Part shown: positions 34,492 through 43,865 of the stretch, in pieces
Position numbering within the stretch: position 1 is the stretch's first letter
How the letters are laid out: each line of letters opens with the position of its first letter
Origin: JADJYF01 sp965278995
Lineage (GTDB): Bacteria > Pseudomonadota > Gammaproteobacteria > Ga0077536
Assembly: GCA_965278995.1 (NCBI GenBank)
Contig: OZ257136.1
Coordinates: 4,898,001 to 4,962,000, forward strand
DNA length: 64,000 nt
Direction: 5' to 3'
Program-made: the position numbers and the translations under genes
The notes under the pieces: generated by a model
What the model was told of the DNA's origin: nothing
The model's database searches: none
The model's input: only the letters and a program-made list of their open reading frames with translations

Positions 34492-36765
34492 ATGAAGCGG
34501 CTCGGCATACGTGGCTACTGTGACCGGCCCAATGTGCGGCCTGGTGAAATCCTGAACTTCCACGTGAGCTGCGATCGCGGGGGGAATTACGACGCCCGCC
34601 TGGTGCGCCTGGTCAATGGCGATGTCGACCCGGACGGGCCGGGACCGCGCCAGCGCGCAGTGAAGTCAAACATCGATGGCAGTCACGCTGGCGCCCGGCA
34701 CTACACGCAGGTTGGCAGTTTCGTCGAGATCCCGGATCACCACGGGCGTCTGCTCGCGCGCACGGGTTTCGCATTGCATCTGTTCGTCTGGGCGACGCTA
34801 CCGCTGCCGCGCCAGGGCGTCATCACCCGCTGGAGCGAACGCGAACACAGTGGCTGGGCGCTGATGCTGGAGGACGGCTATCTGTCTTTTGTCGTCGGCA
34901 ATGGGCCAAAGCAGCGGCGTATCTCGAGCAGCAGGCGCCTGTTTCCGGAGACCTGGTACTCGATCACCGTGAGCGTTGATCCTTCGCGCGGCACGATCGA
35001 ACTTACGCAGACCGCGACCATCAACAGCGTGAACAGCCGCTTCGGCCGTGTCGTCCCGCTGGACACAGATTCAAACGCGAATGGGAAGTTGGACCTGCTG
35101 CCGGCAGATGCTGGCGTGCCTGTGATCATCGGCGGCTACGCGGAGTCCAGCGGCCGACACATCCGTGTAGCGGCTGATTTCAATGGCAAGCTCGATTCGC
35201 CCAAGATCTTCGGCGCATCCCTGAGCGGAGATGACGTAGCAATGCTGGCGCGCGGTGGCCTGCCGGCCACGAGCCGCCTTGCCCACTGGGATTTCGCTGC
35301 CGGGATCAGCCGCGACGGCATCGCGAGCGACGATGTCATCGATATTTCCGGTAGTGGTCTGCACGGTCGCTGCATCAACCAGCCCGATCGCGCCATGACC
35401 GGCTGGAACTGGGACGGTCGCGAAGAACATTTTGTGCATTGTCCTGCGCACTACGGTGCGATCTGGTTCCATGCTGATGCGCTCGACGATTGCCGCTGGC
35501 CGGTTGCATTTTCGCTGGCCGTGCCGGCGAAGCTCAGGAGCGGTGTCTATGCGGTCGAGCTCAGCAAGGACGGACACATCGACCACGTACCGTTCTTTGT
35601 CGCGCCGCCGCGCGGCACGGCCAGTGCGAAGGTCGCCGTACTGATACCAACCTACAGCTACCTGGCTTATGCGAATACGCAGGTGCTGCAGAACGTGCCC
35701 GGCCAGGCGGTGATGGGGATCCTGACCACGCTCGACGATCGCGATCTGGAATTGAACGTCCACTGGCGTGAATACGGACTGTCGACCTACGACCATCACA
35801 GTGACGGCCGCGGTTGCCAATACAGCTCGTGGCGGCGCCCGATACTCAATATGCGACCGGGTTATCGCCACGAGTTCGGTGCGGTGTGGCAGTTCCCGGC
35901 GGACCTGCACCTGATCGACTGGCTCGAAGCGCGCGGAACCGCTTACGACGTCATCACCGATCACGATCTGGCGGCCGAGGGCGTGGCGTTGCTTGGTCGC
36001 TACAACGCTGTAATGACCGGCACGCATCCCGAGTACTACAGCGCCGCAATGCTGGATGCGTGGGAGGATTACCTGGCCGCTGGTGGTCGCGGCATGTATC
36101 TCGCCGCCAATGGTTTCTATTGGGTCGCCACGCAGGACCCGCACAAGCCATGGCTGATCGAAGTGCGCAAGGGCGAAAGCGGCGATCAGGCCTGGCGCGC
36201 GCGGCCGGGCGAGCTGCATCACAGTACTACCGGCGAGCGCGGCGGCCTGTGGCGCCATCGCGGACGGGCGCCGCAGAAGCTGTGGGGCACCGGCTATACC
36301 GCTCATGGGCTCGACGTGTCGACTGGCTACGTGCAGATGCCGGATGCACGTGATCCGCGCCTCGCGTGGATGATGAAAGGCATCAAGCGGAATGAGATTA
36401 TTGGCGATTTCGGCCTCGTCAATGGCGGCGCTGCGGGGCTGGAAATGGACCGCATCGATTATGCGCTTGGCACGCCGCCCCACACGCTGCTGGTGGCCAC
36501 GTCGCATGGCCACAACGCCAACGCCATGCTGGTGCCCGAGTATCAGTATTTTGCCCATCCCGGCATGGATGGCCCGCAGGATCCGCAGGTGCGCGCCGAC
36601 ATCGTCTACTTCACGACCGCCAACGGCGGCGCCGTCTTCAGTGTGTCTTCGATGGCGTGGTGCGGCAGCCTGTCGCACCACGGTTACGACAACAACGTAT
36701 CGCGCCTGACCGGCAATGTGTTGGATCGATTCGCCGCAGATCGCGGCCTGGATGAACTGGGCTGA
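34492..36765 (+). CDS. dmfA2: N,N-dimethylformamidase-like large (beta) subunit
   Basis: The 757-residue protein matches the large subunit of dimethylformamidase, a mononuclear-iron amidohydrolase that releases dimethylamine and formate. It has a jelly-roll/lectin-like N-terminal half (about 60-280) and a C-terminal catalytic domain. The iron ligands recalled for the Paracoccus enzyme (Tyr399, Tyr440, Glu521) have likely counterparts Tyr390 or Tyr393 (PTYSYLAYAN), Tyr433 (LSTYDHHSDG) and Glu514 (GTHPEYYS); the 81-residue spacing of the last two is conserved. AAGGAG precedes the ATG. The natural substrate need not be dimethylformamide. Confidence 0.87.
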   Translation: MKRLGIRGYCDRPNVRPGEILNFHVSCDRGGNYDARLVRLVNGDVDPDGPGPRQRAVKSNIDGSHAGARHYTQVGSFVEIPDHHGRLLARTGFALHLFVWATLPLPRQGVITRWSEREHSGWALMLEDGYLSFVVGNGPKQRRISSSRRLFPETWYSITVSVDPSRGTIELTQTATINSVNSRFGRVVPLDTDSNANGKLDLLPADAGVPVIIGGYAESSGRHIRVAADFNGKLDSPKIFGASLSGDDVAMLARGGLPATSRLAHWDFAAGISRDGIASDDVIDISGSGLHGRCINQPDRAMTGWNWDGREEHFVHCPAHYGAIWFHADALDDCRWPVAFSLAVPAKLRSGVYAVELSKDGHIDHVPFFVAPPRGTASAKVAVLIPTYSYLAYANTQVLQNVPGQAVMGILTTLDDRDLELNVHWREYGLSTYDHHSDGRGCQYSSWRRPILNMRPGYRHEFGAVWQFPADLHLIDWLEARGTAYDVITDHDLAAEGVALLGRYNAVMTGTHPEYYSAAMLDAWEDYLAAGGRGMYLAANGFYWVATQDPHKPWLIEVRKGESGDQAWRARPGELHHSTTGERGGLWRHRGRAPQKLWGTGYTAHGLDVSTGYVQMPDARDPRLAWMMKGIKRNEIIGDFGLVNGGAAGLEMDRIDYALGTPPHTLLVATSHGHNANAMLVPEYQYFAHPGMDGPQDPQVRADIVYFTTANGGAVFSVSSMAWCGSLSHHGYDNNVSRLTGNVLDRFAADRGLDELG

Positions 36766-36805
36766 ATGCGGTTCACTGGCAGCTCAGCGACCAGCAGAGC
36801 GTTCC

Positions 36806-37591
36806 TTAACGCCCCTTCCATTCAGGTGCCCGTTTCTCCGCAAAAGCCGCCGCTCCTTCCAGCCGATCGCTGCATTCATACCAGGTTTTGAACGCCGGAT
36901 ACGCCGGCTGATGCTCCATCGCTTGCTCCAGGCTGGGTTCATCCAAACCGCACATCACCGTCTGTTTGGACGCGCGCGTGGCAAGCGGAGCGCAACGCAG
37001 GATGCGATGACACCAGGACGCGATGGCATCATCCAACGCATCGTGATCGACCAGTTGAGTGACGAAGCCCATGCGATAGCCGTCTTCGGCGTCGAGGATG
37101 TCGCCAGTCAGAATCATGCCCATTGCCTGCTTAAGACCGATCTGGCGCGCGAGTCTGTGCATGCCGCCACCGAGAGCGACGGCACCGACCAGCGGCTCTG
37201 GCAGACCGAAGCGTGAGCGGCGCGTGGCGAGCAGGATGTCGCACGCCAGCGCCACTTCAAAACCACCGCCAACTGCCACACCGTCGACTGCCGCGATCAG
37301 CGGCTTGGTCAGATCGAAACGCTCGATGAGGCCGGCATAGCCGCTACGTGGATAGACGTGCGGCTTGCCCTGCCGGGCAAGCGATTTCAGATCGCTCCCT
37401 GCCGAAAACGCGCGGTCACCGGCACCGGCTATCACACCGACGTACTGGGTGTCGTCTTGTGCAAAATCGTCAAAAGCCGTTTGCAATTCATTGTGCATCT
37501 GCTGATTGATGGCGTTCATGACCTCAGGGCGATTGAGAGTGATATGAGTGACGTGATTCTGCTTGGCGACAGTGATGAATTCGTAGGTCAC
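36806..37591 (-). CDS. Enoyl-CoA hydratase/isomerase (crotonase)
   Basis: The 261-residue protein is a standard crotonase: oxyanion-hole segments AFSAGSDLKSL (61-71) and VAVGGGFEVALACD (106-118), with candidate catalytic residues Glu112 and Glu132 (GLPEPLVGAV). It is convergent with the formamidase gene, 40 bp from it. It is only a distant relative of the 6-oxocamphor-hydrolase-like protein at 31-810 and lacks its histidines, so a CoA-thioester substrate is expected. Confidence 0.93.
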   Translation of the reverse strand: MTYEFITVAKQNHVTHITLNRPEVMNAINQQMHNELQTAFDDFAQDDTQYVGVIAGAGDRAFSAGSDLKSLARQGKPHVYPRSGYAGLIERFDLTKPLIAAVDGVAVGGGFEVALACDILLATRRSRFGLPEPLVGAVALGGGMHRLARQIGLKQAMGMILTGDILDAEDGYRMGFVTQLVDHDALDDAIASWCHRILRCAPLATRASKQTVMCGLDEPSLEQAMEHQPAYPAFKTWYECSDRLEGAAAFAEKRAPEWKGR

Positions 37592-37825
37592 TAGCGGGCT
37601 CCTCGGTGGCGTGTTGACGAAACGACGCTTAATTACACCACATCGACTTCAGTTCGATGTAGCCACCACCGGCAGAGCCTCTGACTACCGATCGTTATTT
37701 TCTCGGTCCGATACGCGACGCGAGACGGTTTCTGAAAGTGCGACATGCGTCACAAAGGCCGCTATGCGGCTTAACGCACATAAGGCTATCGCTGCTCGTT
37801 ATCAGCGCATTCATCGGCACCAATG

Positions 37826-37841
37826 AGTTTCACGCGAAACT
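37826..37841. promoter_or_regulatory. Inverted repeat in EPS leader
   Basis: AGTTTC and GAAACT form perfect 6-bp arms around ACGC. It lies about 120 bp upstream of the possible sigma-54 promoter, a normal distance for an enhancer-binding activator, but half-site length is modest. Confidence 0.3.
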
Positions 37842-37962
37842 TCATTCGCACTAAATACACGCAGTAATTGCTCCCGCTATGGGCACGCATGATCGATGCA
37901 CTGTTGCATAGGTTCTTGATGCGATGGGGCATCCATGCCTTATCCAAGAAAAAATTTCAAAG

Positions 37963-37979
37963 TGGATCGACTATTGCAA
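37963..37979 (+). promoter_or_regulatory. Possible sigma-54 promoter for EPS genes
   Basis: TGGATCGACTATTGCAA has the obligatory GG-N10-GC spacing and a good TTGCA at -12. The -24 element departs from TGGCAC at its last three bases. PEP-CTERM/exosortase EPS loci are often RpoN-controlled, which gives the match some prior support. The next ATG with a ribosome site is 47 bp downstream. Confidence 0.3.
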
Positions 37980-38023
37980 CAGCAGTGTGTGAATTGCTCG
38001 CATCAACTCAGGGGAAATCTCAA

Positions 38024-38176
38024 ATGAAAAGTATCAGCGCGCATGTCTCGACATTTCAAACATCAATTTTTTCCGACCAGGTACAACTGAGAGACGTGCG
38101 ACATTCGCAACTCCATGTTGCTCGACGGAATGGATTAGGACTCAACGACTATGACCGCTTTATCGTATTTGTCTGA
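38024..38176 (+). CDS. Possible 50-residue leader ORF overlapping the first EPS gene
   Basis: An ATG (MKSISAHVSTFQTS...) is preceded by AGGGGAAA at 7 bp, a better ribosome site than that of the sugar transferase itself. The ORF ends 26 bp inside the sugar transferase gene in another frame, so it could couple translation into that gene. The peptide is not hydrophobic and has no recognisable motif. It may well be fortuitous. Confidence 0.3.
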   Translation: MKSISAHVSTFQTSIFSDQVQLRDVRHSQLHVARRNGLGLNDYDRFIVFV

Positions 38177-38828
38177 TGCTGCTGCCGTACGCTCCAGCGC
38201 GACAGTAAACACTCCGGCGTTGGAACAACTCCGCTGCCTCCGCAATCAGGCCTTCGCGCTGTTCCTCCTGCTGGTACTAAGCCCACTATTGCTGCTGATC
38301 GCTGCACTGATCTGGCGACGCGACGGAGCTCCGATCATCTTCGCTCACTATCGCGTGGGATGCAGCGGAAAGCTGTTCAAATGCTACAAGTTCCGCACCA
38401 TGTACGTCGATGCAGAGCGCGTCCTGGCCGATTTGTTGCGCGACAATCCGTCAGCCCGCGCCGAGTGGGAGCGCGACCAGAAACTCACCGATGACCCGCG
38501 TATCACGCCAATCGGCAGATTTCTGCGGAAAACAAGCCTCGACGAATTGCCGCAATTGTTCAACGTATTGCGCGGCGATATGAACGCCGTCGGTCCGCGG
38601 CCCATCACAGTCGACGAGCTTGACCGTTATGGACGTGAGCGCTGGCATTATCTTGCCGTACGTCCGGGGATTACCGGTTTATGGCAAGTCAGCGGGCGAA
38701 ACAACCTGAGCTACGCGGCGCGAGTTGCATTGGACCGCGAGTATGTCGAAACCCGAAACCTGTGGCTCGACATCGGTATTCTTTTTCGCACGATTGAGGT
38801 AGTTCTCAATCATGACGGCGCGCGTTGA
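38151..38828 (+). CDS. Initiating phosphoglycosyl transferase (bacterial sugar transferase)
   Basis: The 225-residue monotopic enzyme should transfer a sugar-1-phosphate to undecaprenyl phosphate to begin repeat-unit assembly. It has one hydrophobic re-entrant segment (about 35-55), KCYKFRTM (77-84), the catalytic Asp-Glu dyad in SLDELPQLFNVLRGDM (131-132), GPRP (148-151) and GITGLWQVSGR. It lacks the four-helix N-terminal region of WbaP/WcaJ-type proteins. First of 13 genes in the EPS operon. Confidence 0.94.
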   Translation: MTALSYLSDAAAVRSSATVNTPALEQLRCLRNQAFALFLLLVLSPLLLLIAALIWRRDGAPIIFAHYRVGCSGKLFKCYKFRTMYVDAERVLADLLRDNPSARAEWERDQKLTDDPRITPIGRFLRKTSLDELPQLFNVLRGDMNAVGPRPITVDELDRYGRERWHYLAVRPGITGLWQVSGRNNLSYAARVALDREYVETRNLWLDIGILFRTIEVVLNHDGAR

Positions 38829-38876
38829 CCGTGAACTGCGCCAGTCGATTCCAGTTGTCACGAGAAGGTTGACGCC

Positions 38877-39992
38877 GTGGGACGCGAAGAGCTTCAGACA
38901 TGGCGAGGGGCTACCAGGGTCATACACTGGGCAGGGCGTTACTCTGACGAGATTCTCGGCTTCCTCGAACCCGCCACTACGGCGTTGGCCGAGTCGGCAA
39001 TCACGCAAACAGTCGTCGCCTTCGACGATGACCATTGGCGGCGACTGGTGCCTGGCCTCCGGGAGTCCGTGGAATTTGTGCTGGTGCCGCGGAGCAGGAA
39101 CCCTGTTCAGAACTGGCACCGATCATTGAGCAGTATGCGAACGGCCGTTCAGGACGGACCGGTCACGGCCATTCATCTGCACGGATTCCTGCCCAGCCTT
39201 GCTGTCGCGTTCCTGGACACGACGGAACGGGGTGAACAGCCATCAATTTATTACTCGCCGCATGCGTCGAGGACACTCGGGTCGCTCCGCACCTTGGGCG
39301 TGGTAATGAAAGCGGTTTCCCGGCTCTTTGCGCGCTGCTCCAACCAACGGATCATCGCAAACATGGCGTGGGAAGCGTGCACGCTGAGTGAATTGACCGA
39401 CCAGCCCGTCGGATTGATCGAGATACCCGTGGCGGACATCTTTTTCACCATACGGCCGAACAGAGCACGATACCCATTGGTACTGACAAGTACTCGAACG
39501 GCAAACCCGCGCGGTGCGGACCTTATAACAAGAGTCGCCGTCCTGTTCAGTGATAAAAGCCTTTGCCTGGGGTTCAACTGGTTGGGAGCTCAGGATCAGG
39601 AAGTGACCGGTCGTCTGCGGGCTGCTGGCGTTGATGTGTTTGAAGCAGAAAATGACCGCGTTCGGGCGCAACTACTCGGTCAAGGATGGCTATATCTCGC
39701 GACAGGCGATAGTCGCGGTTTCCCCATCCCCCTCATGGAGGCAATGGCGGTCGGACTACCCTGCGTAGCACTCGATACACCCTGTCACCGCGATCTGATC
39801 CAGCACGGAGTGACGGGGTTTCTGTACCAAAACGAGGATGAATTGTTGACCAGTATTGCACAGCTGATCGATTCGTCTTCCATGCGTTCGATGATCGGCA
39901 TTGCCGCCCGTACTGCTGCACGCGGCAGATTCAGCAGCGAGCAGTTCCGCGAATCGCTTCTTGCAACTTACGCGCAGGCGCATAGTCAATGA
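38877..39992 (+). CDS. Glycosyltransferase, GT4-like (GT-B fold)
   Basis: The 371-residue protein has a weakly conserved acceptor domain and a C-terminal donor-binding motif SRGFPIPLMEAMAVGLPCVALD (about 290-310), a variant of the GT4 E-x7-E motif in which the first Glu is Arg. The start is GTG with AAGG upstream. It overlaps the EpsF gene by 4 bp. The linkage formed cannot be predicted. Confidence 0.82.
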   Translation: MGREELQTWRGATRVIHWAGRYSDEILGFLEPATTALAESAITQTVVAFDDDHWRRLVPGLRESVEFVLVPRSRNPVQNWHRSLSSMRTAVQDGPVTAIHLHGFLPSLAVAFLDTTERGEQPSIYYSPHASRTLGSLRTLGVVMKAVSRLFARCSNQRIIANMAWEACTLSELTDQPVGLIEIPVADIFFTIRPNRARYPLVLTSTRTANPRGADLITRVAVLFSDKSLCLGFNWLGAQDQEVTGRLRAAGVDVFEAENDRVRAQLLGQGWLYLATGDSRGFPIPLMEAMAVGLPCVALDTPCHRDLIQHGVTGFLYQNEDELLTSIAQLIDSSSMRSMIGIAARTAARGRFSSEQFRESLLATYAQAHSQ

Positions 39993-41413
39993 CCCCATCT
40001 CAAATTATGCATATCCTCAAGGCACGCTGGGGAATCATCTTGTTCACGCTATGCCTTGTTGTCGGGCTTGGGGCGATTTCACTGGTGATGCGCCCTGAAC
40101 AGTACACGGCAAATGCGGCAGTGCTGCTCGATGTCAAATCGACCGACCCGATAGTGGGCGCCGGCATTCAAGCACTCGCGATCAATAGCTACATGGCCAC
40201 CCAGGCTGACATCATCCGCAGTGAGCGGGTGATCTCCGCAGCATTGCGAAAGCTTGAGAAAGACAAGGATCCGGCACTGCTCGCCAGCTGGGAAAAAGAA
40301 GCAGGCGGTCGAGGAGAGCTGTTGCCGTGGCTCGCGGAACGAACAGTGAAGCACTTTGAAGTTCTGCCGTCCCGCGAGTCGAACGTCATCAGAGTGTCTT
40401 TCACTTCGCCATCCCCCGAGGATGCGGCGGCGACTGCCAATGCGATTATCGATGCCTACATCGCAACAACCATCGAACTGCGTACTGAGCCCGCCAAGCT
40501 CTACAACAGTTTTTTTGATGCCCGGGCAAAAGAGTTGCGCCTGGCTCTTGAAACGGCACAGGAAGCATTGTCAGTCTATCAGCGCAAGATCGGTGTGGTC
40601 GCGTCGGACGAGAAGCTCGATATCGAAAACAACCGTCTTTCCCGGCTTTCGTCACAGCTGGTAACTGCCGAAAACGAAGCGGCGGACTCAAGCAGCCGTA
40701 AAGCACTGAGTGACAGCAATGCGGGAAGCATGCCGGATGTACAGAAAAGCCCGCTGATTACGACATTGAACGCGGCACTTGCCGACAAGCAGCTTCAGCT
40801 GAAAGCGTTGACCGCCCGATATTCAAAAAACCACCCGACAGTAGCGACCCTGCGTTTGGACATCGATGGCTTGCAGACGCAGATTGAAGCGCAGACCCAG
40901 AAGGTGCTGCGCGGAATTACGCTAAACGACGAAGCGGCGCAAAGCCGGGTTGCTCAGCTGAAGGCGGCCTTGGAAACGCAACGCGCCAGACTGCTTCGTC
41001 TGAAATCGCAGAGAGACCTCGCCGAAATCCTGCAACGTGATGTCGAAAACGCTGAGCGCGCGTATAGCGTTGCGTTTGAACAAACCAGCCAATCGAACCT
41101 TGAAAGCCAGGCGAATCAGACGAATGTCTCGGTCCTCAAGCACGCCTCCATTCCTGCCAAGGCCTCGAGTCCAAGGGTCAAGCTGACCCTCGTCTGTGCT
41201 TTCGTCCTGGGTTGCCTGCTTGCCGTTGCCTCGGCACTGGCATGCGAACTGTGGAATCGCCGTCTGCGCAGCGATGACGATGTCCACCTGCTACTAGGGC
41301 AGCCGTTGTTCGGTGTGTTGCCGAAATCAACTTTCCGAAAGCGGCAGCATCGAGTGCATCGTCCGCGGTCGCGCGGCGTGACACCGGGACCTGCGGTCTT
41401 GCACAACGCGTGA
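39989..41413 (+). CDS. epsF: EpsF-type chain-length determinant (Wzz/GumC family)
   Basis: The 474-residue inner-membrane protein has an N-terminal Wzz domain with a first membrane helix (about 15-34), a long periplasmic coiled-coil region (about 170-370) and a second helix (about 390-412) followed by a short basic tail. Such polysaccharide co-polymerases set polymer length with a separate cytoplasmic kinase, here EpsG, encoded 28 bp downstream. No kinase domain is fused. Confidence 0.9.
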   Translation: MTPSQIMHILKARWGIILFTLCLVVGLGAISLVMRPEQYTANAAVLLDVKSTDPIVGAGIQALAINSYMATQADIIRSERVISAALRKLEKDKDPALLASWEKEAGGRGELLPWLAERTVKHFEVLPSRESNVIRVSFTSPSPEDAAATANAIIDAYIATTIELRTEPAKLYNSFFDARAKELRLALETAQEALSVYQRKIGVVASDEKLDIENNRLSRLSSQLVTAENEAADSSSRKALSDSNAGSMPDVQKSPLITTLNAALADKQLQLKALTARYSKNHPTVATLRLDIDGLQTQIEAQTQKVLRGITLNDEAAQSRVAQLKAALETQRARLLRLKSQRDLAEILQRDVENAERAYSVAFEQTSQSNLESQANQTNVSVLKHASIPAKASSPRVKLTLVCAFVLGCLLAVASALACELWNRRLRSDDDVHLLLGQPLFGVLPKSTFRKRQHRVHRPRSRGVTPGPAVLHNA

Positions 41414-41441
41414 TGAGCACGCCCGAAAGCTGCAATATGAA

Positions 41442-42377
41442 ATGAAAAAAAATGCATTCAGCACCAGTTCGGCAAGGCCTGCGCTCGCGAGACCGATACA
41501 GGATCTCGACGAACGGGAACGTCATCGTAACATCGGCCGCTACCTCGGCGAAATATGCAACCTGACGGAAGAAGAAGTTGCACGGATCCTGGCTCATCAC
41601 CAGGAACATGGCGTGCGTTTTGGAGACGCAGCCGTTGCCTTGAAGCTCGCCTCAGAAGACGACGTGGTCTGGGCGCTTTCTCAGCAGTTTCGCTATCCCT
41701 ACGCTTTCGGCGAAAACTCGGTCCTGGATCGAGAGTTGACTGTTGCGACTGATCCTTTCGGTGAGTCCGCAGACTCGTTTCGAGAACTGCGGAGCCAATT
41801 GCTCTTGGGTGTGCTGGCAGAGGGGCCGCCCCGCAATACGCTGGCGGTCCTCAGTGTAGATGAAGGCGACGGCAGAACTTATTTCGCGGCGAATATGGCC
41901 ATTGCGCTGAGCCAGACCGGAAGTCGGACTGTGCTGGTGGATGCCAACATGCGCTCGCCGCGTGTGCACGGTCTGTTCGATATTCGGGCAAACAATGGCC
42001 TCAGCAGCGTTCTTGCCGGTCGTTCGGACCTAGACTCGGTAGCAATGCCGGAGTTCGGCATCATTCATCCCGTCAGCGAGTTGCCGGGCTTGTATGTATT
42101 GCCAGCGGGCACATTGCCGCCCAATCCACTGGAATTGTTGCAGCGTACCGAGCTTGCAGTGCTGATTTGCCAGCTATCAGGCGCTTTCGACCACGTCATC
42201 ATGGATACGCCAGCGACCAGTAAGGCAGCTGACGGGCGGGTGATTGCGGGTCAGTGCGCGGCGGCAGTGATACTCGCCCGTCGCAATACCAGTGCTATCG
42301 GACCACTGCAGAAGTTGCTGGGCAGCCTCAGTAAGACGCCGACGAAGATTGCCGGGATCCTGATCAATGACTACTAG
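41442..42377 (+). CDS. epsG: EpsG-type chain-length tyrosine kinase (BY-kinase-like)
   Basis: The 311-residue protein has an N-terminal domain (about 25-90; LTEEEVARILAHHQEHGVRFG) like that of MshE/GspE N-termini, and a C-terminal P-loop domain. The Walker A equivalent is EGDGRT (141-146) with Arg145 in place of the usual Lys, as I recall for EpsG proteins, and Walker A' is VLVDANMR (164-171). The tyrosine cluster at the C-terminus is minimal (ends NDY). It should cycle phosphorylation to regulate EpsF. Confidence 0.86.
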   Translation: MKKNAFSTSSARPALARPIQDLDERERHRNIGRYLGEICNLTEEEVARILAHHQEHGVRFGDAAVALKLASEDDVVWALSQQFRYPYAFGENSVLDRELTVATDPFGESADSFRELRSQLLLGVLAEGPPRNTLAVLSVDEGDGRTYFAANMAIALSQTGSRTVLVDANMRSPRVHGLFDIRANNGLSSVLAGRSDLDSVAMPEFGIIHPVSELPGLYVLPAGTLPPNPLELLQRTELAVLICQLSGAFDHVIMDTPATSKAADGRVIAGQCAAAVILARRNTSAIGPLQKLLGSLSKTPTKIAGILINDY

Positions 42378-43863
42378 CGCGCCCGGCGCCTTTGGTTTCG
42401 ATTGCTGTCCGCAAAGCATGGGGATGGCGCACCAGAGCGCGGTACGGCACGCCCCGGCCGCCGCGATGGTGCTGGATGTCGACGTGCTTCTTTTGGGAGC
42501 ATTGTTGATTGCGAACTGTACCTTATCGGCGGTGTGGCCGGGCCCGGCTACCACCGTGGCAACGACGCTGCTATGGCTGGCGGCAATCGCTCGAATGTTC
42601 GCCGCGGCGCCAGGGACAGTCGTCATGATGTTGCCGTTCATCATCCCGCATTTTTCGGTGATGACCTCTCTGGGCGCGATCGAAGCGGGCGCTTATATGA
42701 AGGAGATGGGGAGTTGGGGGCAAGCGTCAAGCGCTGCTGCCAGCTATTCGCTTTATTCATTGCTGTTCCTGCTGACCTGCATGACGGTCGCCCGCCGCCG
42801 AAGTCGAATTGCGGGTAATCCGCCCACTGCAGATGACTCGGCTTTCCGCCCGTTCGCATTCCGATGGGGTGCGGTGGCGGTTACCTCTTTTGTGGTCGCT
42901 TATCTGTTGCTTGCCGGGTCGCGCACCGGTTTTCCGCTCCTCACCGGCACCGATAGATTCCAGTACCGTAGTGGTAGCGCCGACGTGCTTACACTCAACT
43001 TTCTCAACCTCAAATTCGTGCTGGCGGCGTTCCTTGGCAGCAGCGCCATATTTGCGACTACGGTCTGGCAGCGCGCGAGCCATCATGCAGTGTTTCTGGG
43101 CTACGTTTTGACCTCGTTTCTGTTTGGCGACAAGTTCTTCATCATTCTCGTCGCAGGCGCTTTCTACGCCATGCCGTTCATGATCCACAATCCAGCCGAC
43201 GTCATGCGCAAGGTCGCCCGTGTCACACCGTTCGCGCTCCTGATAGTCATCTGCGTTCTCATGGTGACGACGTTCATTTATTCCGACTACGGCAATCTCA
43301 GTATCGATCAGACCGTCTTGAAGCTGGGCGATCGGATTGCCGGGCAGGGTCAACTGTGGTTCCTGGCAGTTCGCGATTCGTCGCATCTGATTGGATTGGA
43401 CATGGAAATTGTCCGTGGAAACTTCCTCAGCTTGTTTGCCAATCCGGGCGCGATTTATGTGTTCGAACATGGTCTTGGACCATTCTATTTCGTCGAGAAG
43501 TACGCACCTTTCAGCTTGTATATGTCATTCATTCACAACGGCGGGTCGGTTACTCCCACGATGGTGCTTGAAGCCTATGGGCTGGTCGCTTTCGGCTATC
43601 TCGGACTGGCTCTCGTCATGATTACGCTCGGAGTCGCGATAGGCGTATTCCTGCGGTGGTTGGGCCGCGGAATGGTGAGCGGTAATCCATTCAATGCGCT
43701 GCTGCCGGCCTTTGTTACGGCCCAGGCACTGTCGCTCATGTCTCAAGGCACGATCTATTCACTGATCGGACTCAGTGCATGGAAAGCTTACGGTGCATTC
43801 CTGGCACTGCAGATTGCGATGCCGCATATCGCCACGTTCGCGCAATTGCGCAGAGCACGTTAG
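42367..43863 (+). CDS. Putative polysaccharide polymerase (Wzy-like membrane protein)
   Basis: The 498-residue protein has about 11-12 hydrophobic segments and a large loop around 340-400, as in O-antigen polymerases. No short motif confirms the family, but an EPS locus with Wzx, Wzz-like and initiating transferase genes needs a Wzy, and this is the only candidate. Its ATG lies 11 bp inside the epsG gene, which suggests translational coupling. Confidence 0.7.
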   Translation: MTTSAPGAFGFDCCPQSMGMAHQSAVRHAPAAAMVLDVDVLLLGALLIANCTLSAVWPGPATTVATTLLWLAAIARMFAAAPGTVVMMLPFIIPHFSVMTSLGAIEAGAYMKEMGSWGQASSAAASYSLYSLLFLLTCMTVARRRSRIAGNPPTADDSAFRPFAFRWGAVAVTSFVVAYLLLAGSRTGFPLLTGTDRFQYRSGSADVLTLNFLNLKFVLAAFLGSSAIFATTVWQRASHHAVFLGYVLTSFLFGDKFFIILVAGAFYAMPFMIHNPADVMRKVARVTPFALLIVICVLMVTTFIYSDYGNLSIDQTVLKLGDRIAGQGQLWFLAVRDSSHLIGLDMEIVRGNFLSLFANPGAIYVFEHGLGPFYFVEKYAPFSLYMSFIHNGGSVTPTMVLEAYGLVAFGYLGLALVMITLGVAIGVFLRWLGRGMVSGNPFNALLPAFVTAQALSLMSQGTIYSLIGLSAWKAYGAFLALQIAMPHIATFAQLRRAR

Positions 43864-43865
43864 GC

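Larger units (their letters stand above)
37592..38150. other. 559-bp leader region of the exopolysaccharide locus
   Basis: This stretch is visibly more AT-rich than its surroundings and has no established gene. It holds an inverted repeat (37826-37841), a possible sigma-54 promoter (37963-37979) and a short ORF with a good ribosome site (38024-38176). It is the only place where the 13-gene plus-strand EPS operon can be transcribed from. Confidence 0.6.

Noticed and set aside
35071..36681. 536-codon open frame antisense to the dimethylformamidase large subunit
   Set aside because: Its translation is rich in Arg, His, Val and Ala with no domain; it is the mirror of a well-supported gene in GC-rich DNA.
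37868..38023. Upstream extension of the EPS leader ORF to 102 codons
   Set aside because: No ribosome site at the upstream ATG and the added part looks noncoding; only the 50-codon form has a good ribosome site.
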